Positions 62,171 through 64,000 of a DNA stretch of 64,000 bases are shown here, one piece after another (the stretch's first letter is position 1; each line of letters opens with the position of its first letter). This stretch comes from Thermohalobaculum sp951813525 (lineage in GTDB: Bacteria; Pseudomonadota; Alphaproteobacteria; Rhodobacterales; Rhodobacteraceae). The notes under the pieces are model-generated. The model saw nothing but the letters and a program-made list of their open reading frames with translations. It did no database searches and was not told the origin of the DNA. Both the position numbers and the translations under genes were made by a program. The stretch spans positions 1-64,000 of the forward strand of contig CATOTJ020000001.1 in NCBI GenBank assembly GCA_951813525.2. The letters run 5' to 3'.

Positions 62171-63013
62171 CTAAAGCTCGGACAATCCCGGCTTGCGCCC
62201 GCGGTCCGGGAATAACGAGCCGTCATTCAGTCCATCGACCAGGAACTGTGCCTGGCGGCGGCAGTCACGGGCGGCCATCCAGATCAGGATTTCACCCCAT
62301 TCGGTTTCTTTGATCGTGTCGGGCAGGACATGCACGATCAGGCGGCGCGGCTCGGCATCGACCTGCAACATCAACGATTCGCCATCGATCACGAATTGCG
62401 ATGGCAGGCGCATCTTGTCCTGCCCGGCAGGCCAGGTCAGACCTGTCTCGCGCGCGCTTTGTGTTCGTAAATCGATCCGGGCGGCCGCACTCGTCTTGCG
62501 CCGCCACAAAAACACATCGCCGCGGCGCACGCAGCGATTTCCTGAACTGTCGACCGCCATGGCCCAAAGGTCAGGCTGACGGGCGGGCAGGGCGGGCGAC
62601 CCACGGGTCTGTGCCGGAGCATCGGCGGGCGGGTCTTCGGCCAGCTCCTGCAGTTTCGGCAGCGCCGCATTCCACAGGTTGTCTTCAAACGTAAAGCCGC
62701 GCGTTTGCGGCGATGTCAGCGCCGACGCATCGCCGTCTTTCGCGGCCATGGCTTCAGGCAGGCGGCACCGGCACGGCCCTGTCATTTGAAACAGCCGCCC
62801 CGACGCATCCAAGACCGTCATGGTCACACCGTCTTCAATGCGCACATCAGACCCGCCGCCAACCATGTCGCCTGCAACGAACGGGGCACCGCCGCCTGTC
62901 ACCGACAAGACGACAAACGCGTCCTCCGACGCGGCGGCGGTCGCGCCCCAACTGCCAATGATGGCCATGCCTGCCAGGGCGATTGATCTGATAACTGGCT
63001 TCACGCGTCTCAT
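62171..63013 (-). CDS. FecR-like exported protein
   Basis: A 280-residue protein with a signal peptide (about 8-28, IRSIALAGMAIIGSWGATAA). The N-terminal domain (GDMVGGGSDVRIEDGVTMTVLDASGRLFQMTG) resembles the FecR iron-dicitrate-sensor fold in which a threshold value is compared. The central and C-terminal parts are unfamiliar; RRKTSAAARIDL and a long helical tail follow. A regulatory or surface role is plausible. It lies 30 bases downstream of the partial gene at the end of the window, on the same strand, so the two are probably one operon. Confidence 0.65.
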   Translation of the reverse strand: MRRVKPVIRSIALAGMAIIGSWGATAAASEDAFVVLSVTGGGAPFVAGDMVGGGSDVRIEDGVTMTVLDASGRLFQMTGPCRCRLPEAMAAKDGDASALTSPQTRGFTFEDNLWNAALPKLQELAEDPPADAPAQTRGSPALPARQPDLWAMAVDSSGNRCVRRGDVFLWRRKTSAAARIDLRTQSARETGLTWPAGQDKMRLPSQFVIDGESLMLQVDAEPRRLIVHVLPDTIKETEWGEILIWMAARDCRRQAQFLVDGLNDGSLFPDRGRKPGLSEL

Positions 63014-63043
63014 GGCGCCTCTCTCAATTTTCGGGCCCGGCCC

Positions 63044-64000
63044 CTAGGGCGTCGGGAACCGGACAATATCCGACCGGGTCCCATCGCGGAACGTCAGGCG
63101 GATGGTAACATAGCTTGTCCCTTTGGGGACGATGATGAATGGTTTGGGGATATTGGTCCCATAGGGAACGAAATGCGGGTCCGCAGGATCGCAGTCGGGA
63201 AACGGCAGCACCCGGTCCGGCGTCTCGCGCCCAACGCCGATCTCGATCCGCTCCAACGCACAGCGATACGTGAAAATGTTCGAAAAGTTGACCTGGTGCT
63301 GTCCTTCCCACTGGCGGTGCAAGATCCAGTTCTGCGGGTAACGGATCAAGTTGGCCTTCAGCCCCTCGACCAAGGCAATCACCGGATCGAAGGTGACACT
63401 GAACGGTCCATGCCGCCGCCCGCGGATGTCCAGATAGCTGACCCGCACCGGCATTTCTTTTGCATCGACCGGCAGCATAAAAACCGGCCAGGGCATCGGT
63501 TGCCCGGTCTTGGGATCGACCCCGCCGGTCACGAAACCGGTCGAGGAAAGAGGCCGTCCTTCATGCTCGACAAAAATCTCGCGGGCGCCATCGGCGATAT
63601 AGACGTGAACCTGCCATCCCTGATTGGCGCGCGTCGCACCCAGACGAACCGGGTCGGCCTTGGCGCGCGGCTCGATCACCGACAGCGCGGCCAGACGTTC
63701 GCGGGCATCGCGCAACTGTTCTGCTGCCAGTTGCTGGTCATAGAAATGGCGCAGAAAATGTCCCTGATCGGACAGGTCCAGAAACCGGTTCAACAAGCGC
63801 TCTTCCTCGATCTTGTCAGCCAGCGCCGGACCGCCCAGAACCGCCTCGGAATAATCGCGCGACAGCGCGTACCACCCGGGTGCGAATTCCGGATATTCAG
63901 CCAGAAAGGCAACCAACCCGCCGACCCTCTGCTCGCGGTCCAGCAGCAGCAATAGGGCAAATCTGGCGACCGGATCCTGCAATCCGCGGGTCAGCCCGTT
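63044..64000 (-). CDS. Hypothetical protein, 5'-truncated by the window edge
   Basis: The frame is open to the edge and continues beyond it (318 visible residues, no credible start). The N-terminal part (ARFALLLLLDREQRVGGLVAFLAEYPEF, then EERLLNRFLDL) is helical and could be the end of repeat units such as TPR-like helices. The C-terminal 180 residues are beta-rich (QVHVYIADGAREIFVEHEG, VSYLDIRGRRHGPFSVTFDP, WILHRQWEGQHQVNFSN). I do not recognise a family. It lies upstream of the FecR-like gene on the same strand. Confidence 0.6.
   Translation of the reverse strand, partial: NGLTRGLQDPVARFALLLLLDREQRVGGLVAFLAEYPEFAPGWYALSRDYSEAVLGGPALADKIEEERLLNRFLDLSDQGHFLRHFYDQQLAAEQLRDARERLAALSVIEPRAKADPVRLGATRANQGWQVHVYIADGAREIFVEHEGRPLSSTGFVTGGVDPKTGQPMPWPVFMLPVDAKEMPVRVSYLDIRGRRHGPFSVTFDPVIALVEGLKANLIRYPQNWILHRQWEGQHQVNFSNIFTYRCALERIEIGVGRETPDRVLPFPDCDPADPHFVPYGTNIPKPFIIVPKGTSYVTIRLTFRDGTRSDIVRFPTP

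Overview
The window comes from a high-GC alphaproteobacterium, most likely of the order Rhodobacterales (Roseobacter/Paracoccaceae type). This rests on an FnrL-type regulator whose four cysteines are spaced as in Rhodobacter, a DUF1013/TrcR cell-cycle regulator, a ChrR-like cupin, a TRAP binding protein, a Hint-domain protein and an XdhABC-GuaD purine operon. I see no rRNA or tRNA gene, CRISPR array or replication origin. The only complete mobile element is one IS1182-family insertion sequence.

Layout. 1-6.4 kb: end of a hypothetical gene, a molybdopterin oxidoreductase, an IS1182 element inserted one base after its stop codon, a small secreted protein and a two-repeat RTX-like protein. 6.5-12.6 kb: SDR, small membrane protein, MFS transporter, universal stress protein with a perfect FNR box, fnrL, and a crotonase. 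12.6-18 kb: LysR regulator divergent from an ArsP-like permease, IclR regulator, orphan TRAP binding protein divergent from a cytochrome P450. 18.1-20.8 kb: a phosphorelay island (receiver, internally deleted solute-binding protein, histidine kinase, CheY-like receiver). 20.9-28.5 kb: cysteine synthase, a GGCT-Nudix fusion, an orphan ChrR-like protein with a DUF6134 protein and an SDR, and an AceE-like E1 divergent from an Lrp regulator. 28.6-33.7 kb: one giant gene for eight GAF domains followed by a class III cyclase.

33.9-41.2 kb: an oxidative block on the minus strand, with a TauD/TfdA dioxygenase, two CYP153-type P450s of equal length, a flavin monooxygenase, and a cyclase-TolB-TPR-HEAT gene broken by two in-frame stop codons. 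41.4-54.6 kb: Hint protein, probable permuted NlpC/P60 protein, argG, small secreted proteins, an epoxide-hydrolase-like enzyme, a Nudix-like protein, a beta-hydroxyacid dehydrogenase, a penicillin-acylase-family enzyme, TrcR, RNase T2, and an acyl-CoA synthetase frameshifted at a C tract. 54.7-62.1 kb: a degenerate HisKA protein divergent from a receiver, then uraH-xdhA-xdhB-xdhC-guaD (guanine to xanthine to urate, plus hydrolysis of 5-hydroxyisourate; the urate oxidase itself is not in the window). 62.2-64 kb: a FecR-like protein and a partial gene.

The most unusual items are the octa-GAF cyclase, the ChrR-like protein that has lost its anti-sigma zinc site but kept its cupin site, the phosphorelay whose binding protein has lost its middle, the HisKA-like protein with Glu in place of His, and three genes broken in different ways (nonsense codons, homopolymer frameshift, in-frame deletion).
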